A stretch of 64,000 nt of DNA from assembly GCF_015776785.2 (NCBI RefSeq), contig NZ_LFMD02000002.1:1911960-1975959 (forward strand). Reading direction: 5' to 3'. This document shows positions 1 to 7,447 of the stretch, one piece after another. Positions within the stretch are counted from its first letter, which is position 1. Each line of letters opens with the position of its first letter. The notes beneath the pieces were generated by a model that worked only from the letters and a program-made list of their open reading frames with translations, had not been told where the DNA came from and did no database searches. The translations under genes were made by a program, and so were the position numbers. Origin of the DNA: Kitasatospora sp. SUK 42 (lineage in GTDB: Bacteria > Actinomycetota > Actinomycetes > Streptomycetales > Streptomycetaceae).

Positions 1-1
1 C

Positions 2-811
2 CCGGTGCTGCTGATCGGCCCGCTGCTGGTGCTCTGCTGGCGGGCCGGGAAGTGGCGCGAGTTCCGGGTGATGCTGGGCGGCGCGGCGGGCGCCTGGCTG
101 GTGGTCAACCTGCCCATCATGCTGGCCAACTGGCAGGGCTGGTCGACCTTCTACGTCTTCAGCAAGCACCGCGGCGAGGACTACGGCTCGTTCTGGCTGA
201 TCCTGATGCAGAACCGCGGCGCCGGCCTGGTCGACCTCGACCTCTACATCGCCGTGCTGATGGTGCTGGGCTGCGCGGCCATAACGTGGCTCGGCCTCTC
301 CGCGCCCCGGCGGCCGCGCGTCGCGCAGCTGGCCTTCCTGGTGGTCGCGCTGTTCGTGCTGGTCAACAAGGTGTACTCGCCGCAGTACGCGCTCTGGCTG
401 GTGCCGCTGGCGGCGCTGGCCCGGCCCCGCTGGCGGGACTTCCTGATCTGGCAGGCCTGCGAGGTGCTCTACACCCTGGGCATCTGGTCGCACCTGGGCT
501 TCGTCACCGGGCCCAAGCAGCACGGGATCGGCGAGCCCTGGTACCACTTCGCGATCGCGCTGCACCTGCTCGGCACGCTCTACCTGGTCGTGCTGGTGGT
601 CCGCGACGCCCTCCACCCGGACCGCGACCCGGTCCGCTGGGACGGCAGCGACGACCCCTCCGGCGGGGTGCTCGACGGCGCCCCGGACGTGTTCGTGCTG
701 GGCACCGCCCGGCGGCTGCGCGAGGAGGAGAGCTACGCCAGGTACGCGCCGGCCGGCCCCGAGCAGTGGCTGTACGAGCCCGAACTGCCGGAGCCGGCCG
801 AGAAGCCGTAG
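2..811 (+). CDS. GT87-type polytopic membrane glycosyltransferase (5' end outside window)
   Basis: This is the C-terminal part of an integral membrane protein; the frame is open to the left edge, so the start lies upstream. About six hydrophobic segments are visible, and the stretch around NKVYSPQYALWLVPL is typical of the DUF2029/GT87 family, polyprenol-phosphate-dependent mannosyl- or arabinosyltransferases acting on the outer face of the membrane. After the last segment there is an acidic cytosolic tail of roughly 65 residues ending in EPAEKP. It converges with the racemase-like gene, 15 nt away. The family call rests on topology and that signature; the sugar and acceptor cannot be told. 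Confidence 0.72.
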   Translation, partial: PVLLIGPLLVLCWRAGKWREFRVMLGGAAGAWLVVNLPIMLANWQGWSTFYVFSKHRGEDYGSFWLILMQNRGAGLVDLDLYIAVLMVLGCAAITWLGLSAPRRPRVAQLAFLVVALFVLVNKVYSPQYALWLVPLAALARPRWRDFLIWQACEVLYTLGIWSHLGFVTGPKQHGIGEPWYHFAIALHLLGTLYLVVLVVRDALHPDRDPVRWDGSDDPSGGVLDGAPDVFVLGTARRLREEESYARYAPAGPEQWLYEPELPEPAEKP

Positions 812-826
812 CCGGGTCCAGCGGTT

Positions 827-1861
827 CTAGCGGTCCACCACGCGGTCGAAGTGCGTGGTGGTGTGCCGGACCTGGAGGCCCAGCTCCTCGCCGATCGCCG
901 GGGGGTTGGTCTCCCCGTCCAGGAACAGCAGCGAGACCTGCATGTGCGGCGGCTCGGCGAACCAGAGCTGCTTGCCCGCCCAGTGGAACGGCGACTTGGT
1001 CTTGTTGACGGTCGCCAGGCCGGCCCGGGCGATGCCCTTGGCCCGGGAGGCCATGCTCTGCACGTACTTGGGCGCCTCCAGACCGATGCCGTGCGCGGTG
1101 CCGCCGGCGACCACCAGGAGGTGGCCGTCGGACGGCGCCGGGTGCTGGCGGTAGCCGTAGCGGTCGCCCTTGCGCACCTGGGTGACGTCCAGCACCGTGG
1201 CCCGGACCTCCAGCGCGTTGTGGTCGCCCAGCCAGAGCCGGGTGCCGATCCGGGCCCGGAACACGGTGTCCGGGTAGCGCTGGGCCAGCTGCTCCATGCC
1301 CGCCGCGCCGAGGTGGCTGACGAACACGGTGTGCACCGGGATGCCGGCCGCCCGGGCGGTGTCCACCCAGTACGCGACCTCCTCGACCGGACTGGAGCCG
1401 TCCGGCCGGTCCATCGGCAGGTGCAGCGCCAGGCCCTCGAAGGAGACGCCGTCCAGCTCGGCGGCGACCGTCCGCAGGTCCTCCGCGCCCACGCCGTGCC
1501 GGCGCATGGTGGTCATGCACTCCACCACCACCCGGGCGCCGGGCAGCGCGCGCAGCGCCGCCAGGCTCGCGACCGTCCGGATCACCCGGGCGTGCGGCAG
1601 CGGCAGTATCTCCTCACCGACCCGGTACGGGGTGAGCACCAGCAGCTCGCCGCCGTACCACTCGGCGGCGTCCGCCGCCTCGTACGCGGTGCCGACGGCC
1701 AGCACCCCGGTGCCGAGCAGCGTCGCCTCCTCGGCCAGCCGGTGGTTGCCCAGACCGTAGCCGTTCCCCTTGGCGACCGGGACCAGGCCGGGGAACTCGG
1801 TCAGGACGGACCGCTGGTGGGTGCGCCAGCGTTCGGTGTCGAGGTAGAGCGACAGCGTCAT
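827..1861 (-). CDS. Alanine racemase-like PLP enzyme (fold type III)
   Basis: A 344-residue protein resembling alanine racemases. The N-terminal barrel has the PLP-lysine motif as VAKGNGYG (Lys31; AVVKANAYGHG in classical Alr), and a C-terminal motif KGDRYGYRQ (Tyr235/237) sits where Alr has its second catalytic tyrosine. It is somewhat shorter than classical Alr (about 370-390). The stop of femX lies 13 nt upstream on the same strand, so the two are probably co-transcribed and this enzyme likely serves cell-wall synthesis. Substrate and reaction are inferred; it may be a specialised racemase or epimerase rather than the housekeeping Alr. Confidence 0.75.
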   Translation of the reverse strand: MTLSLYLDTERWRTHQRSVLTEFPGLVPVAKGNGYGLGNHRLAEEATLLGTGVLAVGTAYEAADAAEWYGGELLVLTPYRVGEEILPLPHARVIRTVASLAALRALPGARVVVECMTTMRRHGVGAEDLRTVAAELDGVSFEGLALHLPMDRPDGSSPVEEVAYWVDTARAAGIPVHTVFVSHLGAAGMEQLAQRYPDTVFRARIGTRLWLGDHNALEVRATVLDVTQVRKGDRYGYRQHPAPSDGHLLVVAGGTAHGIGLEAPKYVQSMASRAKGIARAGLATVNKTKSPFHWAGKQLWFAEPPHMQVSLLFLDGETNPPAIGEELGLQVRHTTTHFDRVVDR

Positions 1862-1874
1862 CGGGTCAGCCTCC

Positions 1875-2993
1875 TCAGCGGCGGGACATGTAGAGGTCGA
1901 GGGCCTTGTGCAGCAGCTTGTTGAGCGGGAAGTCCCACTCGCCGAGGTACTCGGCCGCCTGGCCGCCGGTGCCGACCTTGAACTGGATCAGGCCGAACAG
2001 GTGGTCGTTCTCGTCCAGGGTGTCACTGATGCCGCGCAGGTCGTACACGCCGCCGCCGAGCGCGTAGGCGTCGCGCATCATCCGCCACTGGATCGCGTTC
2101 GAGGGCTTGACCTCGCGCTTGTGGTTGGCCGAGGCGCCGTAGGAGTACCAGACGTGCTCGCCGACCACCAGCATCGTCGTCGCGGCCAGCGGCTCGCCGT
2201 CGTGGTAGGCGATGTAGAGCCGCATCCGGTTCGGGTCCTCGGCGGTGAGGGCCTTCCACATCCGCTGGAAGTAGGACAGCGGGCGCGGGGTGAACTTGTC
2301 GCGCTCGGCGGTGACCAGGTAGAGCTGGTGGAAGATCGGCAGCTCGTCGTAGCCGCCCTGGAACACCTCGACGCCGCTCTTCTCGGCCTTCTTGATGTTG
2401 CGGCGCCAGAGCTGGTTGAAGCCCTTCTGGATGTCGTCCAGCGAGCGGTTGGCCAGCGGCACCTGGAAGACGTAGCGCGGCTGGACGTCGCCGAAGCCGG
2501 CGCCGCCGTCCTCGCCCTGCAGCCAGCCGGCCTTGCGCAGCCGGTCGGCCACCTCGAAGGCGCGCGCCTCGTACCAGTCGGCCTCGATGTCGCGCAGGCG
2601 CTTGGCCTGCTTGCCGGCGATGGCCTCCTTGATGGTGGGGGCGTCCCAGCGGCGGATGACCACCGGCGGGCCCATCTTCACCGAGAACGCGCCCTGCGAC
2701 TTGAGGTGCGCCAGCATCGGCGACAGCCAGCGGTCGAGGTCGCGGTCGAACCAGTCGATGACCGGGCCCTCGGGCAGGTAGGCGAGGTAGCGCTTGAGCT
2801 TGGGCAGCTGGCGGTAGAGCACCAGGCCGGCGCCGACCAGCTGGTTGTGCTCGTCGAACCAGCCGATCGACTCGGAGCGCCACTCCGCCTTCACGTCGCC
2901 CCACGACGGCACCTGCATGTGGCTCGCCGAGGCGCGGCTCCTGATGAAGGCGAGGTGCTCCTCGCGGGTGATCGTCCTCAGGCGCAGGCTCAT
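1875..2993 (-). CDS. femX: FemX-type peptidoglycan bridge aminoacyltransferase
   Basis: A 372-residue FemABX-family protein. The family uses aminoacyl-tRNA to add a residue to the stem peptide of lipid II; streptomycetes carry a single glycine on LL-diaminopimelate, and FemX is the enzyme known for it in S. coelicolor. Family-like segments are LWRRNIKKAEKSGVEVF in the middle and FKVGTGGQAAEYLGEWDFPL near the end. The ATG follows an AGGAG-like site (revcomp of gctcctc, 3001-3007). It is followed 13 nt later by the racemase-like gene. Function comes from family and conserved context; no catalytic residue is diagnostic. Confidence 0.85.
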   Translation of the reverse strand: MSLRLRTITREEHLAFIRSRASASHMQVPSWGDVKAEWRSESIGWFDEHNQLVGAGLVLYRQLPKLKRYLAYLPEGPVIDWFDRDLDRWLSPMLAHLKSQGAFSVKMGPPVVIRRWDAPTIKEAIAGKQAKRLRDIEADWYEARAFEVADRLRKAGWLQGEDGGAGFGDVQPRYVFQVPLANRSLDDIQKGFNQLWRRNIKKAEKSGVEVFQGGYDELPIFHQLYLVTAERDKFTPRPLSYFQRMWKALTAEDPNRMRLYIAYHDGEPLAATTMLVVGEHVWYSYGASANHKREVKPSNAIQWRMMRDAYALGGGVYDLRGISDTLDENDHLFGLIQFKVGTGGQAAEYLGEWDFPLNKLLHKALDLYMSRR

Positions 2994-3182
2994 TGCTCGG
3001 TGCTCCTCGTCGGTCGGGCTGCGGTGGCCCCAGGTTCTCCGGGTGACCCTATCGTCCGGGGCCCCGGCGCCCGTCGGTGCGGGCGTGACGGCGCCCCCGT
3101 CGCGTACCTGTCTGTTGCAGACACGCGCCGGGGGCGCCTGGGGTTCCTGAGCCGGGGTCCCGGCCCGGAGTGCGCCGGGGGC

Positions 3183-3482
3183 TCAGCCCCAGAGACCGCC
3201 GCGGGCGATGCCGAGGTAGAAGCCGATCGCGGCGGCGCCGAGCGTGATCATCAGGACGAAGCGCTCGGCGGTGGTGACCGAGACGAACATGCCCCACAGG
3301 CCCGTGACGATCCCGGCCAGACCGGTCCACGAGGTCAGCAGGTGCAGGTTGTGGAAGAACGAGGTGGTGAAGGCGATCACGCCCAGCACGGTGGTCAGCG
3401 CCACCAGGGTGTTCTCGCGGGGGTGCGGGTGGCCGTCGGTGTTCAGCGTGAGCGCGGGCATGCGGTGGACGGACTGGGCCAT
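3183..3482 (-). CDS. Small membrane protein of unknown function
   Basis: A 99-residue protein. The ATG is chosen because AGGAGG precedes it at ideal distance on the minus strand. Three hydrophobic stretches (about residues 26-42, 50-68 and 75-93) predict a small integral membrane protein with a short polar N-terminus rich in His and Pro. It lies between femX and the divergent rpsF operon, the place of a conserved hypothetical in other streptomycetes. I recognise no domain and propose no function. Confidence 0.7.
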   Translation of the reverse strand: MAQSVHRMPALTLNTDGHPHPRENTLVALTTVLGVIAFTTSFFHNLHLLTSWTGLAGIVTGLWGMFVSVTTAERFVLMITLGAAAIGFYLGIARGGLWG

Positions 3483-3799
3483 GTGTCCCACCTCCTGGCG
3501 TGGAGACGAACGGGCAGGAATCCCGTTCCGTCCAGATTGCGGCGGTTGGGCCGCACTCACAACCCCTATGCGTTTTGTTCGGCCGTCCGGGTGCGGGTAG
3601 GCTGCTCGTCTGCACTGGTGTAGTTGTGCCCCCTTGCGCCCTCTTCCGGGCGACGCCCCTTCCGGGTGAGCGGGGGCCGACTGTCCGACCCGGCCGCTAC
3701 GGTGTGCCGGAGTCGTCACCGCACCGGTGCCGACGCTACGCACAACCCTCCTGCCACGGAGAGACCGTGGCCGCTGAGTCCAAAGGAGGTGGGTTACTC
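3483..3799. other. Divergent intergenic region upstream of rpsF
   Basis: A 317-nt gap between the small membrane protein gene and rpsF. It holds a good housekeeping-type promoter reading toward rpsF (3575-3603, separate entry), implying a leader of about 190 nt. No gene or strong hairpin is visible in the leader. Confidence 0.5.
3575..3603 (+). promoter_or_regulatory. Probable HrdB-type promoter of the rpsF-ssb-rpsR-rplI operon
   Basis: TTGTTC at 3575-3580, a 17-nt spacer and TAGGCT at 3598-3603 match the streptomycete vegetative promoter pattern. It is the best match in the gap. Confidence 0.55.
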
Positions 3800-4090
3800 A
3801 TGCGTCACTACGAGGTGATGGTCATCCTCGACCCCTCGGTCGAGGAGCGCGCTGTCTCCCCCCTGATCGAGAACTTCCTCACTGTCGTCCGCAACGGCGG
3901 CGGCAAGGTGGAGAAGGTCGACACCTGGGGTCGTCGCCGTCTGGCTTACGAGATCAACAAGCAGTCCGAGGGCATCTACTCGGTCATCGACCTGAAGGCC
4001 ACGCCTGAGGTCGTCAAGGAGCTCGACCGCCAGATGGGCCTGAGCGAGTCGGTTCTGCGGACCAAGGTCCTGCGCCCGGACACCCACTGA
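3800..4090 (+). CDS. rpsF: 30S ribosomal protein S6
   Basis: Ninety-six residues, normal for bacterial S6. It starts [12 protein letters not shown] and carries the family segment [11 protein letters not shown]6 binds the 16S rRNA central domain together with S18, whose gene is two genes downstream. The ATG at 3800 follows a strong AAAGGAGGTGGG, which decides against the longer open frame upstream. It opens the conserved rpsF-ssb-rpsR-rplI operon; a parS site lies between it and ssb. Confidence 0.97.
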   Translation: MRHYEVMVILDPSVEERAVSPLIENFLTVVRNGGGKVEKVDTWGRRRLAYEINKQSEGIYSVIDLKATPEVVKELDRQMGLSESVLRTKVLRPDTH

Positions 4091-4133
4091 GCCACCTCTG
4101 AGGCCTTCGGGTCTCGGGTAGCTCGCGTCCGCT

Positions 4134-4147
4134 GTTTCACGTGAAAC
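4134..4147. other. parS: parS centromere-like site
   Basis: A perfect 14-bp palindrome GTTTCACGTGAAAC, the streptomycete ParB-binding consensus, extended by GCT/AGC arms to a 20-bp palindrome (4131-4150). It lies between rpsF and ssb. In Streptomyces, ParB loads at clustered parS sites around oriC to segregate chromosomes during sporulation, so this marks the window as origin-proximal. A second copy is at 61563-61576. Confidence 0.92.
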
Positions 4148-4186
4148 AGCGGTGAACGGACATCTTCCCGAGAGGTCATCACCACC

Positions 4187-4789
4187 ATGGCAGGCGAGAC
4201 CGTCATCACCCTCGTCGGCAATCTCGTCGACGACCCCGAGCTGCGCTTCACCCCGTCGGGTGCGGCGGTCGCGAAGTTCCGCATCGCGTCCACCCCCCGC
4301 ACCTTCGACCGTCAGACGAACGAGTGGAAGGACGGCGAGAGCCTCTTCCTCACGTGCAACGTCTGGCGTCAGCCGGCGGAGAACGTGGCCGAGTCGCTGC
4401 AGCGCGGCATGCGCGTCATCGTGCAGGGCCGACTGCGCCAGCGGTCTTACGAGACCAAGGAAGGCGAGAAGCGGACGGTCTTCGAGGTCGAGGTCGACGA
4501 GGTCGGCCCGAGCCTGCGGTCGGCGACCGCGAAGGTCACCCGGGCCAACCGGTCCGGCGGCCCCGGCGGTCCCGGCGGCGGCTTCGGCGGCCAGCAGGGT
4601 GGCGGCCAGGGCGGTTGGGGCGGCGGTGGCGGCCAGCAGGGCGGCGGCAACTGGGGTGGAAACTCCGGTGGCGGCCAGTCCGGCCCCTCCGACGACCCGT
4701 GGGCGTCCAGCGCTCCGTCCGGTGGCAACCAGGGCGGCGGCTGGGGTGCCCCGTCCGGTGGCGGCTTCTCGGAAGAGCCCCCGTTCTAA
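4187..4789 (+). CDS. ssb: Single-stranded DNA-binding protein SsbA
   Basis: A 200-residue SSB. Residues 1-110 form the OB-fold (starts [39 protein letters not shown] in the middle). Residues about 120-190 are a Gly/Gln/Trp-rich disordered linker, and the acidic tip ends SEEPPF, which in this family recruits replication and repair proteins. The place in the rpsF operon is that of the essential streptomycete SsbA; the paralogue SsbB lacks this tip. The ATG follows GAGAGG. Confidence 0.96.
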   Translation: MAGETVITLVGNLVDDPELRFTPSGAAVAKFRIASTPRTFDRQTNEWKDGESLFLTCNVWRQPAENVAESLQRGMRVIVQGRLRQRSYETKEGEKRTVFEVEVDEVGPSLRSATAKVTRANRSGGPGGPGGGFGGQQGGGQGGWGGGGGQQGGGNWGGNSGGGQSGPSDDPWASSAPSGGNQGGGWGAPSGGGFSEEPPF

Positions 4790-4808
4790 AGAGCTGACAG
4801 ATTTCGTG

Positions 4809-4847
4809 CGGCCCGGCCGCAGGCGTCCCCGGACGCCCGCCGGGCCG
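4809..4847 (+). other. Nested RNA hairpin between ssb and rpsR
   Basis: CGGCCCGGC (4809-4817) pairs with GCCGGGCCG (4839-4847), and inside it GGCGTC pairs with GACGCC around a CCCG loop. There is no T-run. It may act as an attenuator or 3'-end-stabilising structure that sets the ratio of ssb to rpsR mRNA. Confidence 0.5.
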
Positions 4848-4869
4848 TGAACCCCAAATGGAGCACACA

Positions 4870-5106
4870 ATGGCGAAGCCGCCTGCTCGCAAGCCGAAGA
4901 AGAAGGTTTGCGTCTTCTGCAAGGACAAGGTCAACTACGTTGACTACAAGGACACGAACCTGCTGCGGAAGTACATCTCCGACCGCGGCAAGATCCGTGC
5001 CCGCCGGGTCACCGGCAACTGCACCCAGCACCAGCGTGACGTCGCCACGGCCGTGAAGAACAGCCGTGAGATGGCGCTGCTGCCCTACACCAGCACCGCG
5101 CGCTAA
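4870..5106 (+). CDS. rpsR: 30S ribosomal protein S18, zinc-binding form
   Basis: Seventy-eight residues. Cys14, Cys17, Cys52 and His55 (VCVFC, NCTQH) form a zinc site, so this is the C+ form; many actinobacteria also carry a zinc-free paralogue used under zinc starvation. S18 pairs with S6 on the 30S platform. An in-frame ATG exists at 4858, but the GGAG at 4860-4863 fits the ATG at 4870, which also gives the standard MAKPPARKP start. rplI begins 17 nt after the stop. Confidence 0.96.
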   Translation: MAKPPARKPKKKVCVFCKDKVNYVDYKDTNLLRKYISDRGKIRARRVTGNCTQHQRDVATAVKNSREMALLPYTSTAR

Positions 5107-5123
5107 GAGAGGGTGACCCTGTA

Positions 5124-5570
5124 ATGAAGATCATCCTCACTCACGAGGTGCCGGGTCTCGGCTCCGCCGGCGAGGTCGTCGAGGTCAAGGACGGCTACGC
5201 CCGCAACTACCTGGTCCCGCGTGGCTACGCCATCCGCTGGACCAAGGGTGGTCAGAAGGACGTCGACGCCATCCGTCGCGCCCGCAAGATCCACGAGATC
5301 CAGACCCTTGAGGCCGCCAACGAGGTCAAGGGCAAGCTTGAGGGCGTCCAGGTCAAGCTGGCCGTTCGCTCGGGCGAGGCCGGCCGCCTGTTCGGCTCGG
5401 TCACCCAGGCCGACGTCGTCGAGGCCATCAAGGCCGCCGGCGGCCCGGCTGTGGACAAGCGCGCCGTCGCGATCGCCTCGCCGATCAAGACCGTGGGCAC
5501 CCACAAGATCTCGGTCAAGCTGCACTCCGACGTCCTGGCCAACCTGGACATCGCCGTCGTCGCTGCCTGA
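5124..5570 (+). CDS. rplI: 50S ribosomal protein L9
   Basis: A 148-residue L9, the usual length. It starts [21 protein letters not shown], the rRNA-binding N domain, followed by a long connecting helix and a C domain ending DIAVVAA. L9 binds domain V of 23S rRNA at the L1 stalk base. The start follows GAGGGTG and lies 17 nt after rpsR. It is the last gene of the operon; a strong terminator follows at 5589-5622. Confidence 0.97.
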   Translation: MKIILTHEVPGLGSAGEVVEVKDGYARNYLVPRGYAIRWTKGGQKDVDAIRRARKIHEIQTLEAANEVKGKLEGVQVKLAVRSGEAGRLFGSVTQADVVEAIKAAGGPAVDKRAVAIASPIKTVGTHKISVKLHSDVLANLDIAVVAA

Positions 5571-5588
5571 GTTCCGTAGCAGTCGCCT

Positions 5589-5622
5589 GAGGGCCGGACT
5601 CCTCCCGGGGAGTCCGGCCCTC
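5589..5622. terminator. Terminator of the rpsF operon (bidirectional)
   Basis: A perfect 14-bp stem, GAGGGCCGGACTCC pairing with GGAGTCCGGCCCTC, with a 6-nt loop. It lies 19 nt after the rplI stop and 38 nt from the stop of the convergent MATE gene. Confidence 0.8.
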
Positions 5623-5659
5623 GGTCGTTCCCCGGGCCGGCCCCAGCCCCGGGCAGGTC

Positions 5660-7012
5660 CTAGCCCCGGACGGCGCCCGTGACCAGCCAGCGGCCGCCGC
5701 GGGCGCGGGCCACCAGGAAGGCGGCGCGGACCAGCATGAACAGGTTCATCGCCCACCAGAGCCCGGCCAGACCGGTGCCGGCGGCCGGCACCAGGAGGGC
5801 CGCCGGGGCGAACACCGCCAGGGTCGCGAGCGCCGCCCAGGCCAGGTACGGGCCGTCCCCGGCACCCATCAGCACCCCGTCCAGCACGAAGACCAGCCCG
5901 GCCACCGGCTGGCTGAGCGCGAGCAGCAGCAGGGCGGTGTGCAGCTGCCCCTGCACCACCGGGTCGGGGGTGAAGAGCGGGACGTACAGCGGGCGGGCGA
6001 GCACCACCAGCAGGCCGAGCACCACCCCGGAGCCGAGGCCCCACTCGACCATCCGCCGGGTGGCCGCCCGGGCGCCGGGGACGTCCGAGGCACCCAGGTA
6101 GCGGCCGATGATGGCCTGCCCGGCGATGGCGATGGCGTCCAGCGCGAAGGCCAGGAAGCTGAACAGGGTCATGGCGATCTGGTGCGCGGCCACCTGGTCG
6201 TCGCCGAGCCGGGCGGCCACCGCGGTGGCGAGCATCAGCACCGCGCGCAGGCTGACCGTCCGCACCAGCAGTGGACCGCCCGCCCGGGCGCCGGCCCGGA
6301 TGCCCGCCGCGTCCGGCCGCAGCGTGGCCCGCTCCCGGCGGGCGCCGCGGACCACCACGACCAGGTAGACGGCGGCCATCCCGGTCTGCGCCAGCACGGT
6401 GCCCCAGGCCGAGCCGGCCACCCCGAGCCCGGCGCCGTACACCAGCCCGGCGTTCAGGCCGATGTTGGCGGTGAAGCCCGCGACGGCCACCAGCAGCGGC
6501 GTACGGGTGTCCTGGAGGCCGCGCAGCACGCCGGTGGCGGCCAGCACCAGGAGCATCGCCGGGATGCCCAGGGAGCTGATCCGCAGGTAGGTCACGGCGT
6601 ACGGCGCGGCGGTCGGCGAGGCGCCCAGCACCTCGGCCGCCCAGGGGGCCAGCAGCAGGGTGAGCAGGACCACCGGGACGGCCAGGCCGATCGCGAGCCA
6701 GAGGCCGTCGATGCCCTGCTGGACGGCGCCCCGGCGGTCCCCGGCACCGATCCGGCGGGCCACCGCGGCGGTGGTGGCGTAGGCGAGGAAGACGAACACG
6801 CCGGTCGCGGTGGTGAGGGCGGCGGAGGCGACCCCGACCCCGGCCAGCTGGGGGGTGCCGAGGTGGCCGACGATCGCGGAGTCGGCCATCAGGAAGAGCG
6901 GCTCGGCGACCAGTGCGCCGAAGGCCGGGACGGCGAGGGCGAGGATCTCGCGGTCGTGCCGGCGTCTGGAGGGCGCTGTGGGGGCGGCGGTCATGGGCTC
7001 CAGGTTACTCAT
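5660..7012 (-). CDS. MATE-family efflux transporter
   Basis: Up to 450 residues with about 12 membrane segments, starting near LALAVPAFGALVAEPLF, with the MATE-typical GHLGTPQLAGVGVA in the first helices. The family exports cationic drugs using Na+ or H+; DinF-like members are common beside this operon. The start is uncertain: the ATG at 7012 has a poor ribosome site, while an in-frame ATG at 6994 (MTAAPTAP) has GGAG close by. A TCATCCACA DnaA-box-like sequence overlaps the 7012 start. It converges with rplI. Confidence 0.88.
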   Translation of the reverse strand: MSNLEPMTAAPTAPSRRRHDREILALAVPAFGALVAEPLFLMADSAIVGHLGTPQLAGVGVASAALTTATGVFVFLAYATTAAVARRIGAGDRRGAVQQGIDGLWLAIGLAVPVVLLTLLLAPWAAEVLGASPTAAPYAVTYLRISSLGIPAMLLVLAATGVLRGLQDTRTPLLVAVAGFTANIGLNAGLVYGAGLGVAGSAWGTVLAQTGMAAVYLVVVVRGARRERATLRPDAAGIRAGARAGGPLLVRTVSLRAVLMLATAVAARLGDDQVAAHQIAMTLFSFLAFALDAIAIAGQAIIGRYLGASDVPGARAATRRMVEWGLGSGVVLGLLVVLARPLYVPLFTPDPVVQGQLHTALLLLALSQPVAGLVFVLDGVLMGAGDGPYLAWAALATLAVFAPAALLVPAAGTGLAGLWWAMNLFMLVRAAFLVARARGGRWLVTGAVRG

Positions 7013-7271
7013 CCACAGGTAATGGACACCATGACAGTTCGGTCATTACTCGAAATCCTGAGCGACGCACCCGGCGCGCTCCGTGCCCACAGCCGTCCGA
7101 CGGCGTGTGAAGAATTTCTCATGCACAGGCCCGGGACGGGGGAATCGCAGGTCAGCCGGTTGACGGTGGATCGATCGTCCGGTTATCCACAGGGACTTCC
7201 ACAGGGGCGTCCACAGCTTTGCGGCAGTTCTCCACAGGTCGGGGCCCTTCATCCACACCCCCTGTGGATAA
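7009..7271. promoter_or_regulatory. Cluster of DnaA-box-like sequences upstream of dnaB
   Basis: Box-like 9-mers are TCATCCACA (7009-7017), TTATCCACA (7183-7191), ACTTCCACA (7195-7203, weak), GCGTCCACA (7207-7215), TTCTCCACA (7228-7236), TCATCCACA (7249-7257) and TGTGGATAA (7263-7271, the reverse of TTATCCACA). Six fall within 89 bp. The streptomycete DnaA box is TTGTCCACA with tolerance in the first three bases. The last box ends 5 bp before the -35 of the dnaB promoter. No gene is visible in the surrounding 7013-7447 gap. Confidence 0.75.
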
Positions 7272-7276
7272 CCGCC

Positions 7277-7306
7277 TTGGCGCGAGGGCGTCCGGCGCCT
7301 TAGCGT
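7277..7306 (+). promoter_or_regulatory. Probable dnaB promoter
   Basis: TTGGCG (7277-7282), an 18-nt spacer and TAGCGT (7301-7306) fit the vegetative consensus. Transcription would start near 7313, giving a leader of about 135 nt. DnaA boxes abut it upstream. Confidence 0.55.
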
Positions 7307-7447
7307 GGGCCCTCCGCCCGACACTTCCGCCCGCCCCGGCGTCCGATTTGTCGGAGCCGTGGCGTACAAAGAGGAGCGGCTCCGCTCCACCCAGCCACCG
7401 GCAAGGCCCGCTCCAACTTCGCACCACTCGCTGATCGGGGAACACGC

